Source of the DNA: Strongylocentrotus purpuratus
Lineage: Eukaryota > Echinodermata > Echinoidea > Camarodonta > Strongylocentrotidae
NCBI RefSeq assembly: GCF_000002235.5
Contig: NW_022145599.1
Coordinates: 4,858,905 to 4,922,904, forward strand
Length of the DNA stretch: 64,000 nt
Reading direction: 5' to 3'
Part shown: positions 22,989 to 33,044 of the stretch, piece after piece
Numbering within the stretch: position 1 is the stretch's first letter
How the letters are laid out: every line of letters starts with the position of its first letter
Notes under the pieces: generated by a model
Databases searched by the model: none
Told to the model about the DNA's origin: nothing
Seen by the model: the letters and a program-made list of their open reading frames with translations, nothing else
Made by a program: the position numbers and the translations under genes

Positions 22989-23183
22989 CTGAGCAAGAGG
23001 ATGGCGTTGGAGACCAGCTAGCAATAGTTCCCTCATCGTTCAGTTCACAAACTACCGTCAGGTCATTAGGGTCTGCTATGAAGCCATGATTGCAGATGTA
23101 TTTGTATGCTTCCCCAGGTTGTCCTTCAGTGATTAAAACAGACTCTGTGTTTGTACCATCTCCAGGTGAGCCACATTTGACCT
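22989..23183 (-). CDS. CCP array exon 6, the most diverged array member
   Basis: 195 bp, phase 1-1. Reads ESVLITEGQPGEAYKYIC, then HGFIADPNDLTVVCEL and SWSPTPSSC, so S-to-L, N/T-to-K, T-to-I and TS-to-IA changes cluster around the second cysteine. All four cysteines and the Trp are kept. No sequon. Confidence 0.9.
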
Positions 23184-23731
23184 CTGATTCAGGTGAAGAA
23201 TGAAAAGAAATTTTTACTTTATTTGTTGATGATTTTATTCTTGTGATTCTACCGGTTTGTATTTATATCAATCATCCAAAGTTAAAAAATAAAAACACTG
23301 GTATACTAAAATTCTTTACCTTTGGTTAAAAAAACACGTCATTTTCTATGTTTTATGCAAGTTGGCAGAAGGGTCCAAAGATATAAATACACAATTTGAT
23401 GCATATGCTACAAATGTATAGGGGTTGTCAGATCAGCACAGATGAATTTAATTGTTTTCGGTGTCATCCCAGCTCATAAATAAAATTCATGGGGTTCATG
23501 ATTTTGTGTATTAAATTACGTTTCGTACTTTATTTTAGTCTATTACATTTGTTTATTGGAGAAAATGCATGTTTTGTCAGTATTCACAATGTTAAAACTG
23601 AGAAAGAAGATGGTGTTATAGACCAGCTAGCAACAGTTCCCTCAGCGTTTAGTTCATGTCGGTGGCAATATGATTAAAAAAAAAATTCTACGATTAATTC
23701 AAACCATCCAAAAGGCATAGATATATCATAC

Positions 23732-23926
23732 CTGAGCATGAAGATGGCGTTAGAGACCAGCTAGCAATAGTTCCCTCATCGTTTAGTTCACAGACTACCG
23801 TCAGGTCATTAGGGTCTGATGTGAAGCCATGACTGCAGGTGTAAGTGTATGCTTCCCCAGGTTGTCCTTCAGTGATTGAAACAGACTCTGTGTTTGTACC
23901 ATCTCCAGGTGAGCCACATTTGACCT
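23732..23926 (-). CDS. CCP array exon 7
   Basis: 195 bp, phase 1-1. Reads KCGSPGDG, EGQPGEAYTYTCSHGF and SWSLTPSSC. The acceptor region is slightly altered (GTCAATCAG) but keeps CAG. No sequon. Confidence 0.9.
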
Positions 23927-24484
23927 CTGATTGACGTGAATAATGAAAAGAAATTATTACTTTATTTGTTGATGATTTTATTCATGTAATTCTACCGGTT
24001 TGTATTTATATCAATCATCCAAAGTTAAAAAAAAGCACCCTGGTATACTAAAATTCTTTACCTTTGGTTAAAAAAACACGTCATTTTTTTATGTTTTATG
24101 CAAGTTGGCTGAAGGGCCCAAAGATATAAATACACAATTTGATGCATATGCTACGGATGCAACTTTGCTATGTATAGAGGTTGTCAGATCAGCACAGATG
24201 AATTTAATTGTTTCGGTGTCATCCCAGCTCATAACTAAATTCTAAGGGTTCATGATTTTGTGTATTAAGTTACGTTTCATACTTTATTTTAGTCTATTAC
24301 ATTTGTTTATTGGAGAAAAGGCATGGTTTGTCAGTATTCACAATGCTAAAACTGAAAAAGAACATGGCGTTATAGACCAGCTAGCAACAGTTCCCTCAGC
24401 GTTTAGTTCATGTCAGTGGCAGTACGATTTAAAAGAATCTCTACGATTAATTCAAACCATCCAAAAGGCATAGATAAATTGTAC

Positions 24485-24679
24485 CTGAGCAAGAAGATGG
24501 CGTTAGAGACCAGCTAGCAATAGTTCCCTCATCGTTTAGTTCACAGACTACCGTCAGGTCATTAGGGTCTGATGTGAAGCCATGATTGCAGGTGTAAGTG
24601 TATGCTTCCCCAGCTTGTCCTTCAGTGATTGAAACAGACTCTGTGTTTGTACCATCTCCAGGTGAGCCACATGTGACCT
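24485..24679 (-). CDS. CCP array exon 8
   Basis: 195 bp, phase 1-1, donor GTACAA. Reads TCGSPGDG with the rest as in exon 5. No sequon. The surrounding introns closely match those of exon 9. Confidence 0.9.
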
Positions 24680-25240
24680 CTGATTCAGGTGAAAAATGAA
24701 AAGAAATTATTACTTTATTCGTTGATGATTTTATTCTTGTAATTCTACCGGTTTGTATTTATTATCAATTATCCAAAGGTTAAAAAAATAAAAACACTGG
24801 TATACTAAAATTCTTTACCTTTGTTTAAAAAAAAATGTCATTTTCTATCTTTTATGCAAGTTGGCCGAAGGGCCCAAAGATATAAATACACAATTTGATG
24901 CATATGCTACGGATGCAACTTTGGTATGTATAGAGGTTGTCAGATCAGCACAGATGAATTTAATTGTTTCGGTGTCATCCCAGCTCATAACTAAATTCTA
25001 AGGGTTCATGATTTTGTGTATTAAGTTACGTTTCATACTTTATTTTAGTCTATTACATTTGTTTATTGGAGAAAAGGCATGGTTTGTCAGTATTCACAAT
25101 GCTAAAACTGAAAAAGAACATGGCGTTATAGACCAGCTAGCAACAGTTCCCTCAGCGTTTAGTTCATGTCAGTGGCAGTACGATTTAAAAGAAATTCTAC
25201 GATTAATTCAAACCATCCAAAAGGCATAGATATATCATAC

Positions 25241-25435
25241 CTGAGCAAGAAGATGGCGTTAGAGACCAGCTAGCAATAGTTCCCTCATCGTTTAGTTCAC
25301 AGACTACCGTCAGGTCATTAGGGTCTGATGTGAAGCCATGATTGCAGGTGTAAGTGTATGCTTCCCCAGCTTGTCCTTCAGTGATTGAAACAGACTCTGT
25401 GTTTGTACCATCTCCAGGTGAGCCACATTTGACCT
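25241..25435 (-). CDS. CCP array exon 9 (most 5' of the nine)
   Basis: 195 bp, phase 1-1, donor GTATGA, acceptor CAG. Predicted module identical to exon 5. Upstream on the minus strand there is a SINE and G-run sequence before the next candidate exon (EGF, 27.3 kb). In phase it can accept the phase-1 end of an EGF or membrane-anchor exon. Confidence 0.9.
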
Positions 25436-25721
25436 CTGATTCAGGTGAAAAATGAAAAGAAATTATTACTTTATTTGTTGATGATTACATTCTTGTAATT
25501 CTACCTTGCGGTTCGTATTTATTATCAGTTAAAAAAATAGAATTACTGGTTATTCAGAGTTTCTTTTTGTTTGTTGCCTTTTACCGTGGTAATAGGCTAC
25601 TAAAATTCTAAACCTTTGGTTTTAAAAAAACACACTCAATTTAATACGTTTCATCCTAGATGGCTGACGGGCCCAAAGATATAAATAGATAACTCAATGC
25701 ATATATGCTATGGATGCAACT

Positions 25722-25984
25722 TTGTTATAATAAAAATAATATACTAGTTTTTATATAGCGCTTATTACACTGAGCGCTCTCAAACTTGGAGATTATTACC
25801 CCGACTCTGTGCTGCCATTACGGCGCTCTAGAATTTCAAAGAGTTAGTTCTTGCCAGGTACCCATTCACATCACCTGGGTAGAGTGTGGCAAATGTAGAT
25901 CAATGTCTTGCCAAAGGCGGCGGGTCTCGAACCGCGGACCTTATGGTCGACAGTCCGGCGACTTAATCACTCGACTACGGCACC
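25722..25984 (-). mobile_element. tRNA-derived SINE
   Basis: The minus strand begins at 25984 with GGTGCCGTAGTCGAGTG (A box) and has GGTTCGAGACC (B box) about 50 bp on, in a cloverleaf-sized 72-nt head. The body contains GGTGATGTGAATGGGTACC, and the tail reads GAGCGCTCAG, AAGCGCTATATAA and ends in AT-rich repeats. This is a classical Pol III tRNA-head SINE; the tail resembles that of several echinoderm and mollusc SINEs. Confidence 0.82.
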
Positions 25985-26000
25985 TATGCATGACAGATCC

Positions 26001-26195
26001 AGTGGCGGATCCAGGATTTGCCGATAGGGGGGGGGGGGGGGGGCCTAAAATTTAAAAATCGCGCTGAACAAAATTCTGCTCAGTGGGGGGGGGGGGGGGG
26101 GGTAAGAGCATTTTGTTTCTTCCTCAATTTTGCTCTCGGGAATTCAAAAATTGAGCAGATCATTTTTTGCTCAGTGGGAGGGGGGGGGGGGGAGT
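26001..26195. mobile_element. hAT-like fragment with three G-runs
   Basis: Starts CAGTGGCGGATCCAGG, a hAT-style end, then has G-runs near 26028, 26085 and 26177 separated by copies of a GCTCAGTGG/GAGCA-rich unit. The other end and target duplication are not found; it abuts a fragment of MITE family A. Confidence 0.55.
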
Positions 26196-26316
26196 GTGAG
26201 CACTTACTAGACTCGATTTCAACCGAGACAACGATCATTGAATATTGTAAAATCGCATATGCTCCCAATATATTCATTTGAACCAAATACATGACCCCCA
26301 TACCAAAACTTTGTAA
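26196..26316 (-). mobile_element. MITE family A, end fragment
   Basis: Inverted relative to the complete copy at 20904: on the minus strand it reads TTTACAAAGTTTTGGTATGG, then the ATATGCGATTTTACAATATT and GATCGTTGTCTCGGTTGAAA landmarks. The rest is missing, replaced by the hAT-like G-run fragment. Confidence 0.75.
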
Positions 26317-27113
26317 ATACGTTTAAGGAAAATAAAAAATCCAAGATTGTGTCCGAAATGACTACAGTATCCTAAAAATGACCCGGGAGTGAGTTAATTA
26401 TTTGAGTTATTTTTTTTTTTTTACCGTAAAGCTATAATTAGAAAGATATAAAATATGTTTTAAAGGTCAGGATGTTCACTAAAATGCTTTAAATTAAAAT
26501 GATACAAAAGATGATCGCCATCTTGTATTGCAAGATGGAAGCCAAAAACTTAAATCAGTCTCAACTCGTGATATATCCTTCTTCTGCAATTTTGGTATCT
26601 TTGCCTAGGTTTTGGATTGCGACAAAACCATTAAGACTGTTTAAAATGTGTTATGGTTTTCAGAAAACCTTGAAATCCAAGAAAGCATCCATGACAGCCG
26701 GTATCGCAACATTATCAGATTTCGGTTACTATTTACAATATAGAGTTTGTGTAAACCAGGTCCATTTTAAGGGTAAGAATATTCATTCAAAAATAGTATC
26801 AACTATAATTGCAACTTTTGTGGAACATTGTATACAAGATGGCTACCATTGAATCATTAAAAATGGCTGCAAACGCCATAAATCATTTAAGGTATCCCTC
26901 CCTTGTCTTTACCTTAGAAGTTAGATTGAGGGTTAAAAATCTATTGAAACTATTCAAACTACAGTTGTTCCTTATGTCAAGCACTACCAGAAAGCGTTGG
27001 AAATCTTTTGTTATTATTTTTTATGGGGGAGGAGGGGGGTCAAACCCTATTTTGACCAAACTACTGTACGTACCAGGTGAATAAAAAAAGTTGGTACATG
27101 TAACCCAAGGGTT
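26317..27113. other. Intergenic or intron, nothing recognised
   Basis: AT-rich sequence with several CAAGATGG/CCATCTTG words, possibly an old repeat. If EGF and CCP exons belong to one gene, this is intron. Confidence 0.5.
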
Positions 27114-27331
27114 CTAGAGAGAAACATATGTACAAAAACAATACAGGTCTATTCGTTTTGATTTTGCCTCGCCCGTTTCGCATCGTGAACCAGCGAATCC
27201 TGGTGCACAATAACACGTTCCTTCCCGACACGTTCTTCCATTTCCACAGATCACATTGGCACATGGATCAGTGCCTGTGCCGGGATCAGTACCAGTGCCG
27301 GGATCAGTACCAGTGCCGGTATCAGTACCAC
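27114..27331 (-). CDS. Gly/Thr-rich linker plus EGF-like domain exon
   Basis: The acceptor ATCCCTACAG ends at 27332. The exon opens in phase 1 with a repeat linker (GTDTGTGTDPGTGTDP type), then one EGF module with six cysteines spaced C-x4-C-x5-C-x4-C-x-C-x8-C: CANVICGNGRTC, REGTCYC and APGFAGSRC. After ETGEAKSKR the frame meets a stop at 27114. Either the exon is spliced earlier through a donor I cannot fix (GTACAT near 27127 would keep phase 1) or this is the C-terminus. EGF modules are extracellular. Its phase-1 start fits the donor of the membrane exon at 29046. It may therefore be the second exon of the CCP gene, or the end of a small separate membrane protein. Confidence 0.75.
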
Positions 27332-27510
27332 CTGTAGGGATCGTCGGCACTCGCCATTAAAATGCATGCTTATTTTGTTACAAACCTCATACATATTCAT
27401 GTATTTGTTAGTATTTGTTTATGCGTATGAGCAGCATGAATAGGTGAGTGAAGATAGATTCATTAAAACAAAATATAGCCATAGGTAAAACATAGTTTTT
27501 GTTATTTCCT

Positions 27511-27515
27511 TGTAT

Positions 27516-27576
<61 letters not shown>

Positions 27577-27577
27577 C
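27511..27577. repeat. (AC)n(AT)n(GT)n microsatellite
   Basis: A palindromic compound microsatellite of about 67 bp that could form a cruciform. Confidence 0.95.
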
Positions 27578-27834
27578 TGCTTTGAGAATGTGTGTGTTGT
27601 GGGGTGCAGGGCGGTTTTATTAAAACACTCATTACCAATAATTATAGTGATCACGATGTTATCAAGAAAAAGTAATGATGCTATAGCATGCAGTTGAAAA
27701 GATAATAACCATTTTATAGTACACCAAACTACAACAAAAAAGTAAAATCAAATATATGCTTACTTCCTTGCGGCACTGCCAGTTCGTACAGTTCCGAAAA
27801 GAATCGAAAAGAAACAAAAAGATGAATGGAAAAG

Positions 27835-27962
27835 CAGGCACGTAGCCAGAGTTTGATGTATTAGAGGGGCACATACATGTAATTGATCAACGTCTTGGGC
27901 AGGGGTCTAAAAAAGTTCAACCCCGTGCCCCCCCCCCCCCCCCCCCCATGGCTACGTGCCTG
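27835..27962. mobile_element. hAT MITE with 8-bp target duplication
   Basis: A 128-bp element with ends CAGGCACGTAGCCAGAG and CATGGCTACGTGCCTG, and the exact 8-bp duplication TGGAAAAG at 27827-27834 and 27963-27970. The interior has GTAATTGATCAACGTC and a C-run of about 20. A second, end-truncated copy is at 29676-29798. This copy ties the G/C-run family to hAT. Confidence 0.93.
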
Positions 27963-27970
27963 TGGAAAAG

Positions 27971-28459
27971 TACACAAGTAGTTGTTAAAATGTATACTCA
28001 ACAACAGTCCAATGCCAATAAATTTGCCAGTCACATTCACCCTAGAAAATTAAAGTATCAAGAGATTCATCATTTACCTCAACTGTGCCATTGAAAAATT
28101 TGATTTCATTGTAAATGATTTCCATTAATTTGAGTATGTCTGGAAGCCCTAATATTTGTATTTTTATTAGTCAAAACATTTTGTTTGCGACAATTCGCTC
28201 TGGTGACCAGTTACCACCACTACAACTTTCAAAGTTAACTGAAATTTAAAAAAAAATCTTTTTCTAGCTCAAGTATCTTGGCAAATAGCGCTATATTTAT
28301 TTCGTAATTAAAAAAAAAAAAAAGTTATCACTCACACAGGCATACACATGCACGCACACACATTAGCAACTCCACGTCGTGCTAGAAAGATCGTACAATG
28401 GATATTTCTTTATAATTTTATATAAAATGTTTGTCAATATTTCAATTAATGCATTCATC
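27971..28459. other. Intron or intergenic, nothing recognised
   Basis: AT-rich; no exon or repeat is identified. An A-run sits near 28310. Confidence 0.5.
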
Positions 28460-28463
28460 TTAA

Positions 28464-28992
28464 AGGAATAGTTGAGTTCTAGTTTCAGACTGCAAATGCC
28501 TGCAAAGTACATGGTTATTGCTCTTATTCTTATGTATGAAATTTCTAGTGCTCTTTTAGGACCTAAAATTGCTATAAAGGTAATTTCATACCCCCGAAAT
28601 GTGTGAGATTTAGCCAATATAATCATACCAATTCAGGTCCACTTTCAAAAAATATGGTGACCGTTAATTAATCAATTAATTTATAATAACAATACACGGG
28701 CCGGCTGGTTGTGCGTATTATAACCAACATACATTGTAAAAAAAGCCAACATCAGCATTGGCTGGAATAAAACGTATTATATTAGGCGCTATCTCGTTTT
28801 TCAACGGCAATATTTGTGGGGCACCAAAAATATTAGAAATCGTCTTATTTCTCTCTGAACAGATTTTGACCAAAACAAGATGATTTTGTCATTTAAGTTG
28901 TATGTTCTTTCAAATTTGACACTCAGTTTTTCAATATGTCACAAAAAGATTATTTTGTGAAGTGCCCTCTGCAACAAAACTCAACTATCCCT
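28464..28992. mobile_element. TTAA-flanked MITE, family B, copy 1
   Basis: A 529-bp element with ends AGGAATAGTTGAGTTCT and AACTCAACTATCCCT and TTAA on both sides (28460-28463, 28993-28996). A second copy is at 56689-57189 in the opposite orientation. The TTAA plus AGGRR start matches the Kolobok/T2-MITE pattern known from Xenopus. It lies 50 bp from the membrane exon's donor. Confidence 0.9.
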
Positions 28993-29045
28993 TTAAATGC
29001 AAATGAAAAGATTACCAACAATGCAACAATATTGTTTTGACTCAC

Positions 29046-29322
29046 AGAACAGTGCGAGGGCGACAGCTCCAATTATAAGCAACAAGACGATAAGAAACAT
29101 GATAATGGACGTAAAGAAACAGATCATCCGTCTATAACGCAGGTACATCATCTCCTCATAAGCAGTCATGGGATAGTGCCTTCTGCGACCCATTGAATCA
29201 TCACGCAATCCGCTGTTGTAAGGACGGCCAAAAGTCACGTCTGCATCGTATCTAAAGAACATTTGCGGCGATGCATGTTCATGCTTAAACTTAGGGGCCG
29301 GTCCACCTCTGTACCAGTTATA
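29046..29322 (-). CDS. Membrane-anchor exon, type II topology
   Basis: An exon of about 92 residues between a TTTACCAG acceptor (29323) and a strong GTGAGT donor (29045), phase 0 in and phase 1 out. It codes for a basic, Tyr- and Met-rich N-terminal segment (YNWYRGGPAPKFKHE, GRRRHYPM), then RYRRM and a hydrophobic span of about 26 residues (ICFFTSIIMFLIVLLLIIG, then AVALALF). Positive charges before the span and no signal peptide suggest a type II protein with a cytosolic N-terminus and extracellular modules after the exon. The phase-1 donor suits the EGF exon at 27.3 kb and every CCP exon. Earlier exons with the start codon are not found. No family is recognised for the cytosolic part. Confidence 0.75.
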
Positions 29323-29399
29323 CTGGTAAACATATGAAAATAGAACGAGAAAGACATTACATGACAAGGGCCGTCGAGGGACCACTTTGAAATTGAAGG

Positions 29400-29675
29400 A
29401 AGGGGGGGGGGGGGATATTTGCCGTCAATTTAGTTGAAAAGTTTCATATTTCACACATTTTTCTTGCAGCAAGTAAAAAGGGAGGAAAGAGGATTATCAA
29501 TTTCTGATATTTGCCGACAGAAAAGTGTCATATGATGGAAAGGCGGAGGGGTGTAACATTTACATTCACCCCACCCCTCCTATATCGAAGGCCCTTTTCA
29601 TGATTACCCCTATTTTTAACATGTTCCTTTTTAATGGGAGAAATTAGATCGAGTTACATCTACATATTAATGGAG
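29400..29675. other. Upstream flank of the membrane exon
   Basis: Contains a G-run at 29402 and AT-rich sequence; no exon recognised. Confidence 0.4.
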
Positions 29676-29798
29676 GCAACATACATGTAATTGATCGACG
29701 TCCTTTGGAGGGGTCTTAAAAAGTTCAACCGATCTTGATTTTTTTTTCGGGGGGGGGGGCATGTGCCCCCTCCCCCCCCCCCGTGGCTACGGGCCTGG
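29676..29798. mobile_element. hAT MITE, truncated copy
   Basis: Shares ACATACATGTAATTGATCGA and AAAAAGTTCAACC with the element at 27835 and ends CCGTGGCTACGGGCCTG. The left end is missing. G- and C-runs sit at 29748 and 29772. Confidence 0.75.
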
Positions 29799-30012
29799 AG
29801 ACCAGCACTAGAATACTGCTCTCCCGTGTGGCACCCTTTTTTCCCCTTCCTCACAGTTCTTTCTTTCCCTTTCTCTCCTATTTTCCTTTCCCTTCTTTAT
29901 CCTTCTCTCTCTCTCTTGTTTTTTGTTTTTGTTCGTTTGTTTGTTTTTGTTTTGTTTGTTGTTTTGCAGGGGGGGGGGGCAAGGCCCGCTTGGCCCCCTG
30001 GATCCGTGCATA
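29799..30012. mobile_element. G-run-bearing hAT-like fragment, inverted relative of 15119-15430
   Basis: A pyrimidine-rich interior of TTTCCCTTC words, a (GTTT)n stretch, a G-run at 29970 and an end reading GCAAGGCCCGCTTGGCC, then CCTGGATCCGTGC. This mirrors the head and interior at 15119. Confidence 0.5.
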
Positions 30013-30337
30013 ATAGGCATTACAATTTAAGTTGTTGACAATGTAAAGTTTATCAAATTGCGCTTCTGATGTAAAATTCACAATGTAAAATAGTATTTCA
30101 ATAGAGAAGCAATAACATCAACCTGCATGTACACTTCCAAATGGGTTTGATGCACAGCCAACATAAGTCCTTTCTTTGAAAAAAAAGAATTACATTTCAA
30201 ATCTGAAGTACATGTAGTGTTTATAAAAGTACACAATATACAGTGAACAGTTACTATTCTTATATGCCAAACAAAATACAAGGGACCAGCTATAGGCGTA
30301 AGACTTAGGTCTGGGTCGGTATCATACCGAAGATCTT

Positions 30338-30600
30338 AAGATTCAGTTCAGTTCAGTTCATTTTATTCAAAACCACACAAAGCATGATATAATCTGTTAC
30401 ATAAAAAAGAGACTGGTAACAGTACATCAATCAACATATTCTAGCTTGATTACATCATAAACTGAATGGTTTTAGGACCCCTTTAGAAGCTAAGCTTGTG
30501 AGCGGGCCCCTATAGTCAACAAAATACATACATTTACAGTAAAAAGAATGTTACGTATGATTATACAGTGGATGAAAATACTAAGCTACAGAATAAGATC
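30338..30600 (-). mobile_element. LINE 3' end with (TGAAC)n tail
   Basis: On the minus strand a 3' untranslated piece ends AATAAAATGAACTGAACTGA, a CR1-style short tandem tail. No coding sequence remains; the 5' limit is approximate. Confidence 0.55.
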
Positions 30601-31029
30601 GCCGTTTCAAACCGACTCGCGCTAGATAAGCTATCTCTCGCGGCCGTCGTCCACACTATGAGCAAACACGACGGAAGTAAACACGTCAAATTATTAACCC
30701 CCCCCCCCCCCCGGTCTAGCCCTGAGGACTAGAAAAAATCCCCTAAACGCGTAAACCATCGCGTACAGCAGGATTTTGCATCATTTGGAAAAAGTACATT
30801 TTGCCTCAAAAATGGCCCAAAATTGATGTTTTTAACCCCTTAATGCGGCACCGCACGGACAGCGTCCAATCTTAAAAAACACCTCTTTATACGCGTTTTC
30901 TTGGCAGTCTTTATATTTGAGTGAGATCCCCGGGCAGCGCTTTTTTTTACACCACTGTTTAGCCATTGTTTTTGCGAAGAAATTCTTAGAAATACTGTGG
31001 TGAAAGAATGGGCAAGCACGTACACTCAG

Positions 31030-31555
31030 GAAGGGAAGATAATATAAAAGGGAAAACAAAGAAATACGTAAAGAGAGTGGAGAGGATATGGAGAAGGAAA
31101 AACAAAGAAATACATGACGAAAGAGAAGAGGATAGATTGAAGGAGAACGAAGACATAATGACAGAGAAGAGGATAGATTGAAGGAAAAACCCGGGAAAAA
31201 ACAAAGAAATACATGACAAAAGAGAAGAGGATATAGATTGAGGAAAAACAAATTAGAACATGATGAAAGAGAAGAGGATAGACTGAAGGAGAACGAAGAC
31301 ATAACGACAGAGAAGAGGATAGACTGAAGGAGAACGAAGACATAACGACAGAGAAGAGGATAGACTAAAGTAAACACCCGGGAAAAACAAAGAAATACAT
31401 GACGAAAGAGAAGAGGATATAGATTGAGGAAGAACAAATAAAGACAAGTATGAAAAAGAAGAGGATAGATTGAAAGAGAAACAAAGACATAACGAAAGAG
31501 AAGAGAATAGATTGAAGGAAAAACAAAGAAATACATGATGAAGAGGATACAATCA
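31030..31555. repeat. Purine-rich minisatellite
   Basis: About 10 degenerate units of 45-50 bp built from AGAGAAGAGGATAGATTGAA and AACAAAGAAATACATGACGA. Open frames through it on the minus strand are by-products of the repeat. Confidence 0.85.
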
Positions 31556-32040
31556 GGGGCGGCGATTTCTTTTCATGACCGGAGGACGAAATGCGAGGGA
31601 CGAGGAAACATATTAGCAAGAGGGGCCAGTGGCGTAATGAGCAAAAACGTTGGGGAGGAGGGGGGGGGGAGATGTGGGGGGCTAAAGTATTTCCGATCAG
31701 GGAGTGCAAAGCGAGCGAAGCAAGTGGAGCGTAAATTGGCGTGGGGTCCAGGGGCAAAGCACCGGCGGGAATCAGGGGGCGGAGCCCCATGACGCTCTTG
31801 GGTTTTAAGCATTTAGGGGCCGTCTTAGGGCCTTTGGTTGGGTCCGGGGGTGGGCGGTAGAGCCCCCGGGAGCTGATTGAAAAAAAAATGCATTTTAGCA
31901 ACAGTTGTAAACCACTGGTATCAAATTAGAAATAAACCATGTTTAAATTTTATGGGGGGGGGGGGATTACTGCCACCACATCAGTACGCCAGTGAAAGGG
32001 GTGGAGGTGACGGAAGTGACTACCTCCCATGAAGCTATGT
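31556..32040. mobile_element. hAT-like G-run family, degraded copies
   Basis: CAGTGGCGTAATGAG at 31629 and TCAGTACGCCAGTG at about 31980 look like opposing ends. Between them are G-runs (31663, 31959) and a GGGGGCGGAGCCCC / GGGTTTTAAGCATTTAGG unit also found at 51.5-52.0 kb. A possible 8-bp duplication (AGAGGGGC / AAAGGGGT) is imperfect. Confidence 0.45.
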
Positions 32041-33044
32041 GATAAGTTCTGATTATAGAGCTACACGCTACCCCCTCACAGGTTTTTGAAGTTTTGTTGT
32101 ATTATAAAATTACATTCTTTAGCAAAACTACAGCATAAAAACAAGCAATATACTGTTTTTACACTTTACTTTTACTTTGCCGGTATTTAGTGTGCAGTCA
32201 GTAGGCAGGAAGGGACTTCTTAAAAGAGCAAGCTGAATATTAATTTTTGGATCACTGATCTACTTCTATAACTCTTAATCTTGTAAACATGCAGTGTAAA
32301 CTGTGCTTACGCGATACCAACAATACAATATTTACTTGTATATTTTGAGGGATATTATGCAAAGGAGCGTAGCGACCGAGTGAGAAGATTTTTGCATTTT
32401 TATTAGTCTAAACGCTGTACTCTTGGGCCCCTCCAGAGCCTAAAAGTGTGTTCCAGTCTTTAGTCAGTAGTTGTTATACATTTGTTGGTGTGCACTTTTC
32501 CAAATTATCCGGGGGGGGGGGCGATCCCCCCTAAGTAAATTGAGGGAGGACGTGTAACCCGCCCCACAATCCATGGGCCAGTACCCAAATTTTCACTTGT
32601 CAGTCCCTTTCTGGATTCTTCCCCCCCCCCCCGTCCCCCCAAAGAATAAATATTTTCACATTGTTACATGTGTGCAGAATATATATTGATATGTCAACCT
32701 TACGAAAGTGGTGTTTTCATAATGATTATTGACCTCCTTTAAATTTATATTTATATGGAAGACTTTAGAAGACAACTGTAAATGTTCAACTAAGAGTGTA
32801 GCATACTTGAAAGCATCTTCTAATCTGTCCTTACTAAAATGTGCAATGTTGTTCAATTTCTGATTCTTTGTTGAAAAACTTGCTTGCTGTCAATAGTGTA
32901 TTCATGTTTTATATTTTTATAAATGTTTTCATGAAAATGATTTCATTATTTTACACGTACTTCACATTATCCTATCGATAAGCGCAACGACTTGCTTTAG
33001 TATCAATTATCAAAATATAACATTAAAAATAAGTATGGTTTTCC
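32041..33044. other. Intergenic, nothing recognised
   Basis: AT-rich; G- and C-runs near 32512 and 32622 are the only unusual parts. Confidence 0.5.

Larger units (their letters stand above)
18111..25195 (-). pseudogene. Nine relic half-exons paired with the CCP exons
   Basis: About 50-60 bp 3' (minus strand) of every intact array exon lies a copy of only its last third, from the third cysteine to the exon end. They are at about 18111-18178, 18914-18985, 19722-19795, 20826-20895, 22068-22135, 22876-22945, 23615-23680, 24375-24435 and 25130-25195; the fourth is displaced from exon 4 by the family A MITE. They keep the GTVASWS core (ASRS in two) but have lost the donor (CAG is followed by TTTT instead of GTAT) and often cysteines, so they should not be spliced in. 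Two types exist: one with HFHPHEMNAKG and one with a HELNAEG reading. Confidence 0.8.

Noticed and set aside
21944-25229. Plus-strand open frames sharing FSLLHLFIGE and ATVPSAFSSC
   Set aside because: They are antisense readings of the CCP spacer and relic exons, repeated only because the array is repeated.
25910-25984. A tRNA gene on the minus strand
   Set aside because: A and B boxes are present, but the stems are imperfect and the sequence continues into a SINE body and tail.
26080-26301. A small protein shared with 36944-37168 (AYAILQYS and VVSVEIES)
   Set aside because: The likeness comes from two fragments of MITE family A; the complete copy has no conserved start or stop.
30832-31536. 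A long minus-strand open frame rich in Phe, Ser and Leu
   Set aside because: It is produced by the purine-rich minisatellite; the periodic residues follow the repeat unit and all three frames stay open.
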